Assembly: GCF_030056705.1 (NCBI RefSeq)
Contig: NZ_JASHIC010000009.1
Coordinates: 124,001-188,000 of the forward strand
Direction: 5' to 3'
Length of the DNA: 64,000 bases
DNA from: Flectobacillus longus
Lineage (GTDB): Bacteria > Bacteroidota > Bacteroidia > Cytophagales > Spirosomataceae
Shown: positions 18,807 to 27,790 of the stretch, piece by piece
Layout: each line of letters starts with the position of its first letter
Position numbering within the stretch: position 1 is the stretch's first letter
Position numbers and translations under genes: made by a program
Notes under the pieces: model-generated
What the model saw: the letters and a program-made list of their open reading frames with translations, nothing else
Database searches by the model: none
What the model was told of the DNA's origin: nothing

Positions 18807-18839
18807 TTTGAATTTTGATATTATTTTTAGATATTTTTG
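18807..18839 (+). promoter_or_regulatory. Candidate Bacteroidota-type promoter for the nucleoside module
   Basis: TTTG at 18807-18810 and TATTTTTG at 18832-18839, spaced by 21 bases, match the TTTG/TAnnTTTG pattern of Bacteroidota primary-sigma promoters. The ribokinase ATG lies 27 bases downstream. No transcript data are available. Confidence 0.45.
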
Positions 18840-18865
18840 AATGTTTCAAATTTGACGATAACCTA

Positions 18866-19762
18866 ATGAAGAAAATTATAGTAATCGGTAGCTCAAATAC
18901 CGATATGGTCATTAAAGCAGAAAAGCTTTCAGCACCTGGCGAAACTGTTATTGGAGGAGAATTTTTGATGAATGCTGGTGGCAAGGGAGCCAACCAAGCC
19001 GTTGCAGTAGCCCGATTAGGTTGTCACACAGTATTTATCTGTAAAATTGGGAATGATATTTTTGGTCAGCAGGCTCTTCAACAATTTAAGACGGAAGGTA
19101 TCATTACAGATTTTGTGCTGGTTGATACAGAAAACCCATCAGGTATTGCGCTAATAAATGTAGATGCCAAAGGCGAAAACTGCATTACTGTTGCTCCAGG
19201 TGCCAATGCCCATTTATCAATTAATGATATTGAAAGAGCTTCAAGTATTTTTGAAAAAAATGATATTCTACTAATTCAATTAGAAACGCCTATCGAAACC
19301 GTTGAGTACGCTATTCAAAAGGCCTATGAGTATGGACTAAAAGTGATATTGAATCCAGCTCCTGCGGCTCGACTTTCACCATCTATTTTTCCTTGTATTC
19401 ATACCATTACTCCCAACGAAACCGAAGCAGAAATTCTTACGGGGGTGAAAGTCACTGATTTTGAAAGTGCCCAAAAAGCTGGTCAGATATTTACAACATT
19501 GGGTGTTCAAAACACTATTATTACTTTAGGTTCAAAAGGAGCATATTTAAAATCGTCAGATTTTGAAGGAATTATTGAATCTCCTCAAGTCACTGCTGTT
19601 GATACAACAGCCGCAGGCGATTGCTTTAGTGGAGCTTTATCTGTAGCAATTTTCGAAAATAAATCCCTTCCCGAAGCTGTAAAATTTGCTTGTAGAGCTG
19701 CCTCTATTGCTGTAACTCGTATGGGTGCGCAGGCTTCTATGCCATTGAGAGATGAATTGTAA
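18866..19762 (+). CDS. rbsK: Ribokinase
   Basis: The 298-residue PfkB-family kinase starts at the ATG at 18866 (MKKIIVIGSSNTDM); an upstream in-frame start at 18815 would lie inside the promoter. NAGGKGANQAVAVARLG is the ribokinase-specific substrate-binding block, and DTTAAGDCFSGAL holds the catalytic Asp and the anion hole. It phosphorylates ribose to ribose 5-phosphate with ATP in the cytoplasm. It leads a plus-strand set with a nucleoside hydrolase and an ADP-ribosylglycohydrolase, both of which would release ribose or ribose derivatives. Length and motifs are complete. Confidence 0.92.
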   Translation: MKKIIVIGSSNTDMVIKAEKLSAPGETVIGGEFLMNAGGKGANQAVAVARLGCHTVFICKIGNDIFGQQALQQFKTEGIITDFVLVDTENPSGIALINVDAKGENCITVAPGANAHLSINDIERASSIFEKNDILLIQLETPIETVEYAIQKAYEYGLKVILNPAPAARLSPSIFPCIHTITPNETEAEILTGVKVTDFESAQKAGQIFTTLGVQNTIITLGSKGAYLKSSDFEGIIESPQVTAVDTTAAGDCFSGALSVAIFENKSLPEAVKFACRAASIAVTRMGAQASMPLRDEL

Positions 19763-19865
19763 GGTGCTGTAATAGAGTATTTTACTGATAATTAATCTAG
19801 TGTTTCACTTTTGCTTTATTATTCAACTAATAGCTTGATGTATTTTATTAATAAATCTATTTTCT

Positions 19866-20810
19866 ATGAAACTAAAACTTACGATTGTGTTGACCTTCAT
19901 GACGTTGATGTTGTTTGGACAAACGCGCCAAAAAGTCATTTTTGATTGTGATTTGGGCGATGACATTGACGATGCCTTTGCTTTAGCTATGCTTCTAACC
20001 AATCAAGATAAATTGGATATTTTGGGTATTACCACTTGCTATGGGCGTACTAATGACCGTGCAAAAGTTGCCCTCAAAATGTTGTATGAAACTGGACAAG
20101 ATAAAATTCCTGTAGCTCTGGGACGTAATACTTCCAACACAGATGCTCGTGCTAATTGGTATGCTGAACAATTTTATTGGGCGAAGGATTTTAATAAATC
20201 AAAACCAATCCAACAATCAGCAACGGATTTTATCATTGAAAATCTTAGAAAATACCCCAATGAAGTTATCATCATTTCGGTTGGTCCAGTGACTAATATG
20301 GCAGATGTAATAGACAAAGATCCCCAAGCACTGAAATTAGCAAAGAAGGTCTATGCGATGTTTGGGTCATTTTATATTGGCTATAATACTCACCCAAGTA
20401 TCGATGCCGAATGGAATGTTAAAGTGGATATTCCAGCTTCCAAGAAGTTTGTCAATTCGGGTGCTAATATTGTTTATGCGGGCTTAGATGTAACTGCGAT
20501 GGTAAAACTCGATAAAGTCAAACGAGATATATTATTGATGCGACAGTCAGTTTTGACCAATGCCTTGTCGGGTTTGTATGTGCTATGGGGTAACGAAACG
20601 CCTACACTTTTTGACCCAGTTGCTATTGGTATGATTCTGTACCCTGAACTTTTCAAGACTAAAAAAAATAATATTTCGGTAGATGATAAAGGTTTTACAA
20701 GAGTCAATGAAAATCAAGTTCCCAATGCCGAAGTGGGTGTTTCGATTGATTCCAATGAATTTGTTAATCGAATTATGAAAAGCTATCTTTTTCAAAATTT
20801 AGAACGTTAG
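19866..20810 (+). CDS. Exported nucleoside hydrolase
   Basis: A 314-residue inosine-uridine preferring nucleoside hydrolase family protein with an N-terminal signal-like segment (MKLKLTIVLTFMTLMLFGQ). The Ca2+/ribose-binding cluster is intact as FDCDLGDDIDDAFALAM (DxDxxxDD), and ISVGPVTNMADVI and LFDPVAIGM are family features further on. It hydrolyses the N-glycosidic bond of nucleosides to base and ribose, here probably in the periplasm because of the signal. It lies 103 bp after ribokinase and 66 bp before the next gene, so a shared transcript is likely. Confidence 0.88.
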   Translation: MKLKLTIVLTFMTLMLFGQTRQKVIFDCDLGDDIDDAFALAMLLTNQDKLDILGITTCYGRTNDRAKVALKMLYETGQDKIPVALGRNTSNTDARANWYAEQFYWAKDFNKSKPIQQSATDFIIENLRKYPNEVIIISVGPVTNMADVIDKDPQALKLAKKVYAMFGSFYIGYNTHPSIDAEWNVKVDIPASKKFVNSGANIVYAGLDVTAMVKLDKVKRDILLMRQSVLTNALSGLYVLWGNETPTLFDPVAIGMILYPELFKTKKNNISVDDKGFTRVNENQVPNAEVGVSIDSNEFVNRIMKSYLFQNLER

Positions 20811-20876
20811 GTCATACATAAATTTAGTACTCAATTTACCCTTCATAAATCCTCTTATAGTCGACTATTTAATACT

Positions 20877-22436
20877 ATGAAAAAAACATTTCTATTGATT
20901 TTGTTTTTGACCAATACCCTATTGGCACAACAAAAAAACCTCATCATGAGCAAAACACAGCTCAAAGATAAAATAAAAGGCGGCTGGGCAGGTCAAACTA
21001 TCGGGGTAACCTTTGGAGGACCCGTTGAGTTTAAATACAACGGCACCATCATTAATGAATATCAGCCTATACAGTGGTATGACGGGTATTTAAAGAATGT
21101 CATGTTAAACAATCCAGGTCTGTACGATGATTTATATATGGACTTGACTTTTGTGGATGTTTTTGAAAAAGAAGGACTTGATGCTCCAGTTGAGTCACAT
21201 GCCAAGGCTTATGCCAATGCGGGCTATGCGCTTTGGCATGCTAATCAGGCAGGAAGATATAATATTTTGCATGGCATAATGCCTCCTGCTTCTGGATATT
21301 GGGTAAATAATCCTCATGCCGACTGTATTGATTACCAGATAGAATGTGATTTTGCGGGACTTATGTCGCCAGCAATGCCGAATACTGCCTCAAAAATATC
21401 AGATAAAATAGGACACATCATGAACTATGGTGATGGCTATTTTGGTGGCGTATATTTGGGTGCTTGTTATACTTTAGCTTTTACTTCTAAAGACATTAAA
21501 TATATTGTTTCGGAAGCCCTCAAGACTATACCCAAAGAAAGTAATTATTATAAATGTATCGCAGATGTAATCAAATGGCATCAAATGTATCCAAGTGATT
21601 GGAAGAAAACATGGTATTTGCTCCAAGACAAATGGACACAGGATATTGGCTGTCCTGATGGGGTGTTTGTACCATTCAATATCGATGCAACTATCAACTC
21701 GGCGTATGTGGTTTTAGGGTTGCTTTATGGCAATGGGGATTTTACCAAAACTATGGAAATTACGACCCGATGTGGTCAGGATGCAGATTGTAATCCTTCA
21801 TCAGCGGGAGGAATATTAGGAACTGTATTGGGCTATGACAAAATTCCAGCTTATTGGAAAATGGGTTTAAAAGAAGCAGAAGATATTGATTTTAAATATA
21901 CGACAATTTCTTTGGCAGATGTGTATGAAATAGGCACTAAACATGCTCTGCTAAATATCGAGCGTAACGGAGGAAAAGTTTTGGAAGATAAAGTAATTAT
22001 TGCAGTACAGACTCCTGTTCCTGTCAAAATGGAGAAAAGTTTTGATGGGACTTATCCGATTGATAAACAGTTTGTTTACAAAAATTTGAAAGATGAATAT
22101 ACCTTTGAGTTTGAGGGAACAGGATTCGTTGTAAAAGGAGAAACCGCCAAATGGATGTCGGAAAGTACTTTTAATTTTCAGGTAGAATTATACTTAGATG
22201 GTAATAAAATAGAAACTGTGGCATTGCCAACAAGTTTTAAAGAACGCCGTCACGAATTGTTTTGGAAATATTTGCTACCAAAAGGAAAGCATACTGTCAA
22301 ACTAAAAATGCTTAATCCATCGGAAGAGCATGAATGCCGTATCAACGAAGTTTTGATTTATAGTGATAGTCCAAACAATGATTCCAATCAGACTATCTAT
22401 CGATTTGGACAGAGAAAACCAACCGCAAAAAAGTAA
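20877..22436 (+). CDS. ADP-ribosylglycohydrolase family protein with C-terminal beta domain
   Basis: 519 residues with a signal peptide (MKKTFLLILFLTNTLLAQ). The ADP-ribosylglycohydrolase (ARH/DraG-like) fold is shown by KIKGGWAGQTIGVTFGGP at the start, YDDLYMDLTFVDVFEKEG (metal-binding Asp cluster) and GQDADCNPSSAGGILG (second Asp cluster). The last ~140 residues form an extra beta-sandwich-like domain. Classical members remove ADP-ribose from proteins. In this operon the exported protein could instead hydrolyse ADP-ribose or a nucleoside derivative, feeding ribose to the adjacent permease and kinase. That role is inference; the family call is strong. Confidence 0.83.
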   Translation: MKKTFLLILFLTNTLLAQQKNLIMSKTQLKDKIKGGWAGQTIGVTFGGPVEFKYNGTIINEYQPIQWYDGYLKNVMLNNPGLYDDLYMDLTFVDVFEKEGLDAPVESHAKAYANAGYALWHANQAGRYNILHGIMPPASGYWVNNPHADCIDYQIECDFAGLMSPAMPNTASKISDKIGHIMNYGDGYFGGVYLGACYTLAFTSKDIKYIVSEALKTIPKESNYYKCIADVIKWHQMYPSDWKKTWYLLQDKWTQDIGCPDGVFVPFNIDATINSAYVVLGLLYGNGDFTKTMEITTRCGQDADCNPSSAGGILGTVLGYDKIPAYWKMGLKEAEDIDFKYTTISLADVYEIGTKHALLNIERNGGKVLEDKVIIAVQTPVPVKMEKSFDGTYPIDKQFVYKNLKDEYTFEFEGTGFVVKGETAKWMSESTFNFQVELYLDGNKIETVALPTSFKERRHELFWKYLLPKGKHTVKLKMLNPSEEHECRINEVLIYSDSPNNDSNQTIYRFGQRKPTAKK

Positions 22437-22457
22437 TAACCACAACCTAATCAAATT

Positions 22458-23456
22458 ATGTTTATCATCGAAAACTATACCACTGCGGTGGTTTTTTGTA
22501 TCGTAACTATGTTATGTTGGGGCTCATGGGCCAATACCCAAAAGTTAGCTTCGTCCAATTGGCGTTTTGAGCTTTTTTATTGGGATTATGTCATCGGAAT
22601 ACTCATTACGTCGTTGTTATTTGCTTTTACCTTGGGAAGTATAGGCGAAGGGGGAAGAAGTTTTTTAGTAGATATAAACCAAGCAGATTCCATCAATATT
22701 TACTCAGCGGTTATTGGGGGGATTGTCTTCAACTTAGCAAATATTTTATTGGGGGCTGCCATTTCCATTGCAGGTATGTCAGTTGCCTTTCCTGTAGGAA
22801 TTGGTTTGGCTTTGGTGGTGGGTGTGATTGTTAATTATATAGATGCTCCTATTGGCAATTCAACTTTTATTTTTGCTGGAGTAGCTCTTATTGTAATTGC
22901 TATTTTGCTCAATGCCAATGCTTATCGCAAAATGCTTGCAGGGAACACAGCTTCTGTGTCGAGCAAAGGGCTTGCTCTTTCGGTAATCAGTGGTTTGTTG
23001 ATGGGACTATTTTATAAATATGTTGCCAACTCTATGTTTCCCGACTTTACGAATCCTATAGATGGCAAATTGAGCCCTTATACAGCCGTTGTTTTTTTTG
23101 CTGTAGGTATATTTTTAAGCAATTTTATTTTCAATACATTTTTAATGAAAAAACCTTTTGTAGGAGCACCTGTAAATTATTCCGATTACTTCAAAGGAAC
23201 AAGTCAAAGCCATCTTATGGGTATAGTTGGCGGGAGTATTTGGTGCATCGGAATGTCATTCAATATTATTGCATCCGGTACAGCTGGCCCTGCTATTTCG
23301 TATGGTTTAGGACAAGGTGCAACCATTGTAGCAGCGATTTGGGGTATCTATATCTGGAAAGAGTTTAAGGATGCACCTCAAAGTACAAACACAATACTTA
23401 ATATCATGCTGTTGTGCTATATGCTTGGTTTAGGACTGTTAATCTTAGCAAAATAA
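22458..23456 (+). CDS. GRP/RhaT-type sugar permease
   Basis: A 332-residue integral membrane protein with about ten transmembrane helices. The first contains MLCWGSWANTQKL, the start typical of the glucose/ribose porter and RhaT group in the drug/metabolite transporter superfamily. Further conserved features are GIGLALVVGVIVNY and ISYGLGQGATIVAAIWGI. It follows the ADP-ribosylglycohydrolase gene by 21 bp and is the last gene of the set before a strong terminator. It probably brings ribose or a nucleoside across the inner membrane. The exact cargo is inferred from context. Confidence 0.8.
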   Translation: MFIIENYTTAVVFCIVTMLCWGSWANTQKLASSNWRFELFYWDYVIGILITSLLFAFTLGSIGEGGRSFLVDINQADSINIYSAVIGGIVFNLANILLGAAISIAGMSVAFPVGIGLALVVGVIVNYIDAPIGNSTFIFAGVALIVIAILLNANAYRKMLAGNTASVSSKGLALSVISGLLMGLFYKYVANSMFPDFTNPIDGKLSPYTAVVFFAVGIFLSNFIFNTFLMKKPFVGAPVNYSDYFKGTSQSHLMGIVGGSIWCIGMSFNIIASGTAGPAISYGLGQGATIVAAIWGIYIWKEFKDAPQSTNTILNIMLLCYMLGLGLLILAK

Positions 23457-23486
23457 AAAGGTACTAAAGTTTAAACTACAATACTG

Positions 23487-23531
23487 AAAACCTATCAGGT
23501 GCTGTATTTTATTTAGCACCTGATAGGTTTT
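23487..23531. terminator. Strong bidirectional rho-independent terminator
   Basis: A perfect 17-bp stem, AAAACCTATCAGGTGCT with AGCACCTGATAGGTTTT, around an 11-nt loop, with T runs on both strands. It lies between the convergent permease and OmpA genes and serves both operons. Confidence 0.92.
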
Positions 23532-23541
23532 ATCGTTCAAG

Positions 23542-24864
23542 TTATTTTTTTTGAGAATTATAAATAAAAATTTCTACTCTTCTATTTTGGCTTCTAGATA
23601 GCTCATCGTTATTATTAGTAATGGGGTTTTTGCTACCCATAGCTGTACATTTAATCCGTTTGTCTGTAATGCCTTCAGCATAAAAAGCATTTTTAATAAA
23701 CATTGCTCTTATCTCAGATAGATACATATTGGTATGATAATCGCCTACATTATCTGTATAAGCGTATATATCAATAAATAGGTGATTTTGAGATTTGGCT
23801 TGTGCAATAATTTGTTTTAAAAGAATTTGTGATTCAGGCTTTAAGCGAAAATCACCGAGCTCAAAATATAAAATAGTTTTTTTATTTTCGTCAACTATTG
23901 AATTAATGACTTGAGGTGAAATTTCAGCATCAAATGTATGGATACTCTCTGTTGCCTGAAAAACATGATTAACGGTGTCATTGATACTTCTAACAATTTG
24001 TAGTTTATACCATTCATTTTTTTCAAGCGTTTCGTAATAAAGATTGTCGTTCACACTTAATTTATGGATTGCAGAAGTATTATTAGAGGTATTTTTTGAA
24101 ATAAATACGCCTGTTTGTGTGTCACGATTTTTGACTAATACATTTAAAAATGCTAATTCTTTTGCCAAATAAATGGTATCCTTAAAACTGCGATTATTTA
24201 GGTGATCAATAATGAGGTTGCCCAGAAAGGTTTGAAAGCTTGGGGCTGAAATCTCTACTGCATAAATATCATTATTCGTAAATTTAAGATTAAAACTAGG
24301 TTTGGTTATATGTGTTTGATAGTTTTCTATTTTGGTAGAATGGGTAGATACAAACTTAAATATGGCTCCAATAGGCTCATTAGTGAGGCCATTGACAGCC
24401 ACAAACTCAATTTCAGCATATCTGCCTAATTCCTTTTCTAGATTCTTTTGGGTTTTGCCTGACTTTGTAGTTGATTGTGAAAAAACTTTATTGGTTTGGT
24501 GTTCGGTTAGCTTAAGCAGGGGAATTTTACAAAAAAACTCAGGCTCTGTCAATATATTTAATGCCAAGTCTATGATGATTGAATTATAACCTTGAGCCTC
24601 TATTTTTAACTTTATAGGCTTATTTTTGAGTAACAATTCAAATTTTCCATCAGCATCAGTTGATATGGCACTGCTCCAAACCAGAGAAGAGTTGACGGCA
24701 AAACTCCAATAGATATTAGATTTAATTCCTCGATTGTTAGATATATCAATAGATACCCCCCTAATATGAATATTTTGGGGGGTATTTTGTGCCCAACTGG
24801 TGTTGCTCAACAAATAAAATAAGCAGATAAAAATTAAACGAAACTTTGAACTAATTAAACTCAT
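23542..24864 (-). CDS. OmpA-domain envelope protein with N-terminal beta-sandwich domains
   Basis: 440 residues with a signal peptide (MSLISSKFRLIFICLFYLLSNTSWAQ). Residues ~28-110 and ~150-235 look like two carboxypeptidase-regulatory-type beta-sandwich domains (ISTDADGKFELLLKNKPIKL; NGLTNEPIGAIFKFV). The last ~115 residues are an OmpA C-terminal peptidoglycan-binding domain: YTDNVGDYHTNMYLSEIRA and the closing SRSQNRRVEIFIYN keep the key Asp and Arg. It would anchor to the cell wall from the outer membrane side or periplasm. It is the last gene of the eleven-gene operon, 13 bp after the TPR gene, just before the shared terminator. It is the likely cell-wall anchor of the proposed system. 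Confidence 0.85.
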   Translation of the reverse strand: MSLISSKFRLIFICLFYLLSNTSWAQNTPQNIHIRGVSIDISNNRGIKSNIYWSFAVNSSLVWSSAISTDADGKFELLLKNKPIKLKIEAQGYNSIIIDLALNILTEPEFFCKIPLLKLTEHQTNKVFSQSTTKSGKTQKNLEKELGRYAEIEFVAVNGLTNEPIGAIFKFVSTHSTKIENYQTHITKPSFNLKFTNNDIYAVEISAPSFQTFLGNLIIDHLNNRSFKDTIYLAKELAFLNVLVKNRDTQTGVFISKNTSNNTSAIHKLSVNDNLYYETLEKNEWYKLQIVRSINDTVNHVFQATESIHTFDAEISPQVINSIVDENKKTILYFELGDFRLKPESQILLKQIIAQAKSQNHLFIDIYAYTDNVGDYHTNMYLSEIRAMFIKNAFYAEGITDKRIKCTAMGSKNPITNNNDELSRSQNRRVEIFIYNSQKK

Positions 24865-24877
24865 TTATTGTGCAAGA

Positions 24878-27742
24878 CTACTTTGAAACTTTTTTGAGAA
24901 GAGCTTTGTATTCTTTTGAACTCCTAAAATTGCTATCAATAATATTAATTAAACGGTCTTTTTTAATAAAAGAATTATCTATAGCATTAGCTACAAGAAG
25001 CTTTTCGAGTACTTTCAAAGCTTCATCTATTTTCTGAGTTTGGATATAATAGCATGCTAAAAGATAATTAACTTCAGAATTGTTAGGGTTATTCTTCAGA
25101 ACCTGTTCAATAATACTTAAGGCTTTACTGCTTTGTCCGTCAAATAGATAGCTAGTTGCCAAATCACGAAAAAGGCTTTCTCCTTCTTGATCTGATTTAT
25201 TCTCCAAGGCTTTTACAAAAGCTTCGGATGCTTGAGTGTGTTGGTCTAATTTGAATAGACTATAAGCTTTCATTTTATAGCCATCGTAGTAATTCTTCTT
25301 GAGAGTATCCAAATTAATTGATTCTTGAAATGCGCTTGCCGCTGGGGCATAGTTACCCATGTAAAAAAGGGCAATACCACGAGCCATCTCTTTTTTATAG
25401 TTATTAGGACCAAGTGTGATTGTCTGGTTTAAATCACTTAGGGCTGACTCTTGTTTATTGAGTTCATTATAAGTTAAACCTCTATAATAATATGCTTCTG
25501 ACAAGTTAGGGTTTAACTTAATAGCTAAACTGAGCTCGTTATTAGCTTCTGCAATATACTTTTCTTCAATCATCGAAATACCTGCGTACATGTGAGAATT
25601 AGCAAAGAACTCTTTAGAGAAGCTTTTTTCAATAGTAGGTTTGGCAATTTTAATTTTTTGGAAAAGTGTAATTGCAGATTTAAAATTCTTCAACTGCATC
25701 AATGTTCTTGCTTCATAAAAAATGGCATCATAGTAATTTGAGACTATTTCATTGGCTTTATGAAAATCTTCAAGACTTTCGTTATAACGTCCAAGTCTAT
25801 ATTTGGCTAATCCTCTTTTGTAAAAAGCATCGTCGTAATTTTCGTTATGCTTGATTGCTGTTGTATAATTTTCAATTGCTTCGATAAATTTGTTATTTTC
25901 CTGATAGCATTCACCGATTTTAAACCAAGACCTATAGTTAGAGGGTAATATCAGAATACTATTAGTGAAATTTGTTAATGCCAAAGCAATATCTTTACCA
26001 TCGAGGGCTTTATTACCACTTGCGAAGAACTCTTCGGAACGTTGGCGAATAATATCAACAAAGCTTTCTGCAACTTGCATGTTTTGTGCTTGCGAAAAGT
26101 CCTGTCCTGCCTCTTTATATTTTTTTAGATTATAATAAGCATCACCTCTGTAGTAATAAGCAAGTACCATTTTAGCATCCAAAGCAATTACTTCTGAATA
26201 ATCAGCAATCGCTTTTTGCCAAGTGCCGTTTTGAGTATTCAGGGAAGCTCTTTCATAGTAATACTTTGGATTCTTTTTATCTAATATCACGGCTTTATCA
26301 TAATCTTCAAAGGCGCCCTGTATATTATTGGTTCGTATTTTTAGCGATGCCCTAATAGCATAAACAGAAGCACTGTCTTGCTCTATATTCAAGAAGCTAG
26401 TGTAATCTGCAATGGCCTTTGGAATATTGCTTTGAGATACATAAAACTCGGCTCTGGTTATAAATGCAGCTGTATTTTGAAAGTCAAGATTAATGGCCTC
26501 ATTCAAATCTTCTAAGATATACTTAGGAGAGTCTCCTAGCTGGATAGAACACTTGGCACGTCCCAGAAAATAATCTGGATTAGAGCGGTCTTTCTTTAGA
26601 TATGAGTCGTATTTCTTTTTTAACTCTTTAAAATTACCAGCCAGAAACATCTCGTCTGCTTCTGTTTTTATACTTAATTCTTTATTCAGATTTCTGACAG
26701 CATCTTGATACAAATAAGCAGAGTCGGGCATGATTCGAAATGCTGCTTGATATTGCTGAATAGATTTTTCGTATATTCTTCTGCGTTCGAGAGATTTGGC
26801 TTCGTTAATTAGTCTTGTATAGTTTTGTTCTTTTTGTTTTTGTAATTGTCGTTCAGCTTCTTGTTTTTTTAGCTCTTGTTCTTTTTGGATTTCTCTTTTT
26901 GTTAGAGAAACTTGTTTCTTGATATAAAAAGTTTTGCCATATTCATCTTTTTCTTTCTTGAGAGCTTCGGAGTAAGCCTGAAGTGCAATCTCATATTCTT
27001 TTGTTTTGAAAGCATCGTCGGCATCAGCTAGCAACTGGGTAAATTCATTGAGTTCTTTTTTCTGAGATTCTTCTGCTTGGTTAGTTTCGGGTTCAATGTT
27101 TGTGTTGCTAACAGAAGGGTCATTATTTTCCTTGAGTACGATATCATTTTTACCATTTTCGTCGGCAGCATCTCCAAAAGCAACTCTTGTTACATTGGCT
27201 ACCCATTTTTTACCGCTACGTTCGACACGTAGTTCGGCAACGCGAAGGGTTTTCTTGTAGGCTAACTTTATTGTCTTGTGAGAGTTTTTGAACTGGCTTT
27301 CAAAATATACTTTTATATACATTAACCCTGCTGCTTGTTTGACATTCGAAACACTCAATACATTGATATCAATCGAGCTTTCTATGGTTTTGGTATAGAG
27401 AATATCTAACGTGTTCAGATATTTTTCAACAGACATATCATGAATATTGTTACCATTAAAATAGTTAGGGTTAATGTCGTCTTCTAAGATTGTTTGGTTG
27501 TTATAGAAGACTTGAATAGTACTACTTGAATAGCTATCCTTAATAGTTGCAAGTTTTTCTGCATCACCAATTGACTCATCTGTGATAAAGTTTAATAAAT
27601 CTTTCAAACCATTTTGTACTTTTCGCTTAGCGGCAAGTTTGATTTCTTCGCTTTCTTTTTGGGTTATGGTTTGGGCATTTATAGCTGTTGAATAAATCAA
27701 GGTAACTACAAGTAATAATGAAATACGGTATATTTTTCTCAT
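24878..27742 (-). CDS. Large exported TPR protein with N-terminal domain shared with the 365-aa neighbour
   Basis: 954 residues with a signal peptide (MRKIYRISLLLVVTLIYSTAINA). Residues ~30-190 form a domain also found in the C-terminal half of the upstream 365-residue protein: SSTIQVFYNN aligns with NATIQVSFRK, and YKKTLRVAELRVERSGKKW with YKKTIDAVENHQW. A charged coiled-coil stretch (~275-310) follows. From there almost to the end are a dozen or more tetratricopeptide repeats, e.g. NYDDAFYKRGLAKYRLGRYN and LSEAYYYRGLTYNELNKQES. TPRs are protein-binding scaffolds. Location is periplasm or the inner face of the outer membrane. No enzyme motif is visible. Confidence 0.85.
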   Translation of the reverse strand: MRKIYRISLLLVVTLIYSTAINAQTITQKESEEIKLAAKRKVQNGLKDLLNFITDESIGDAEKLATIKDSYSSSTIQVFYNNQTILEDDINPNYFNGNNIHDMSVEKYLNTLDILYTKTIESSIDINVLSVSNVKQAAGLMYIKVYFESQFKNSHKTIKLAYKKTLRVAELRVERSGKKWVANVTRVAFGDAADENGKNDIVLKENNDPSVSNTNIEPETNQAEESQKKELNEFTQLLADADDAFKTKEYEIALQAYSEALKKEKDEYGKTFYIKKQVSLTKREIQKEQELKKQEAERQLQKQKEQNYTRLINEAKSLERRRIYEKSIQQYQAAFRIMPDSAYLYQDAVRNLNKELSIKTEADEMFLAGNFKELKKKYDSYLKKDRSNPDYFLGRAKCSIQLGDSPKYILEDLNEAINLDFQNTAAFITRAEFYVSQSNIPKAIADYTSFLNIEQDSASVYAIRASLKIRTNNIQGAFEDYDKAVILDKKNPKYYYERASLNTQNGTWQKAIADYSEVIALDAKMVLAYYYRGDAYYNLKKYKEAGQDFSQAQNMQVAESFVDIIRQRSEEFFASGNKALDGKDIALALTNFTNSILILPSNYRSWFKIGECYQENNKFIEAIENYTTAIKHNENYDDAFYKRGLAKYRLGRYNESLEDFHKANEIVSNYYDAIFYEARTLMQLKNFKSAITLFQKIKIAKPTIEKSFSKEFFANSHMYAGISMIEEKYIAEANNELSLAIKLNPNLSEAYYYRGLTYNELNKQESALSDLNQTITLGPNNYKKEMARGIALFYMGNYAPAASAFQESINLDTLKKNYYDGYKMKAYSLFKLDQHTQASEAFVKALENKSDQEGESLFRDLATSYLFDGQSSKALSIIEQVLKNNPNNSEVNYLLACYYIQTQKIDEALKVLEKLLVANAIDNSFIKKDRLINIIDSNFRSSKEYKALLKKVSK

Positions 27743-27790
27743 GTGTCTTTAACTTCTTAAAATGGAAGAATCTGTCTTAAATTGAATCAG

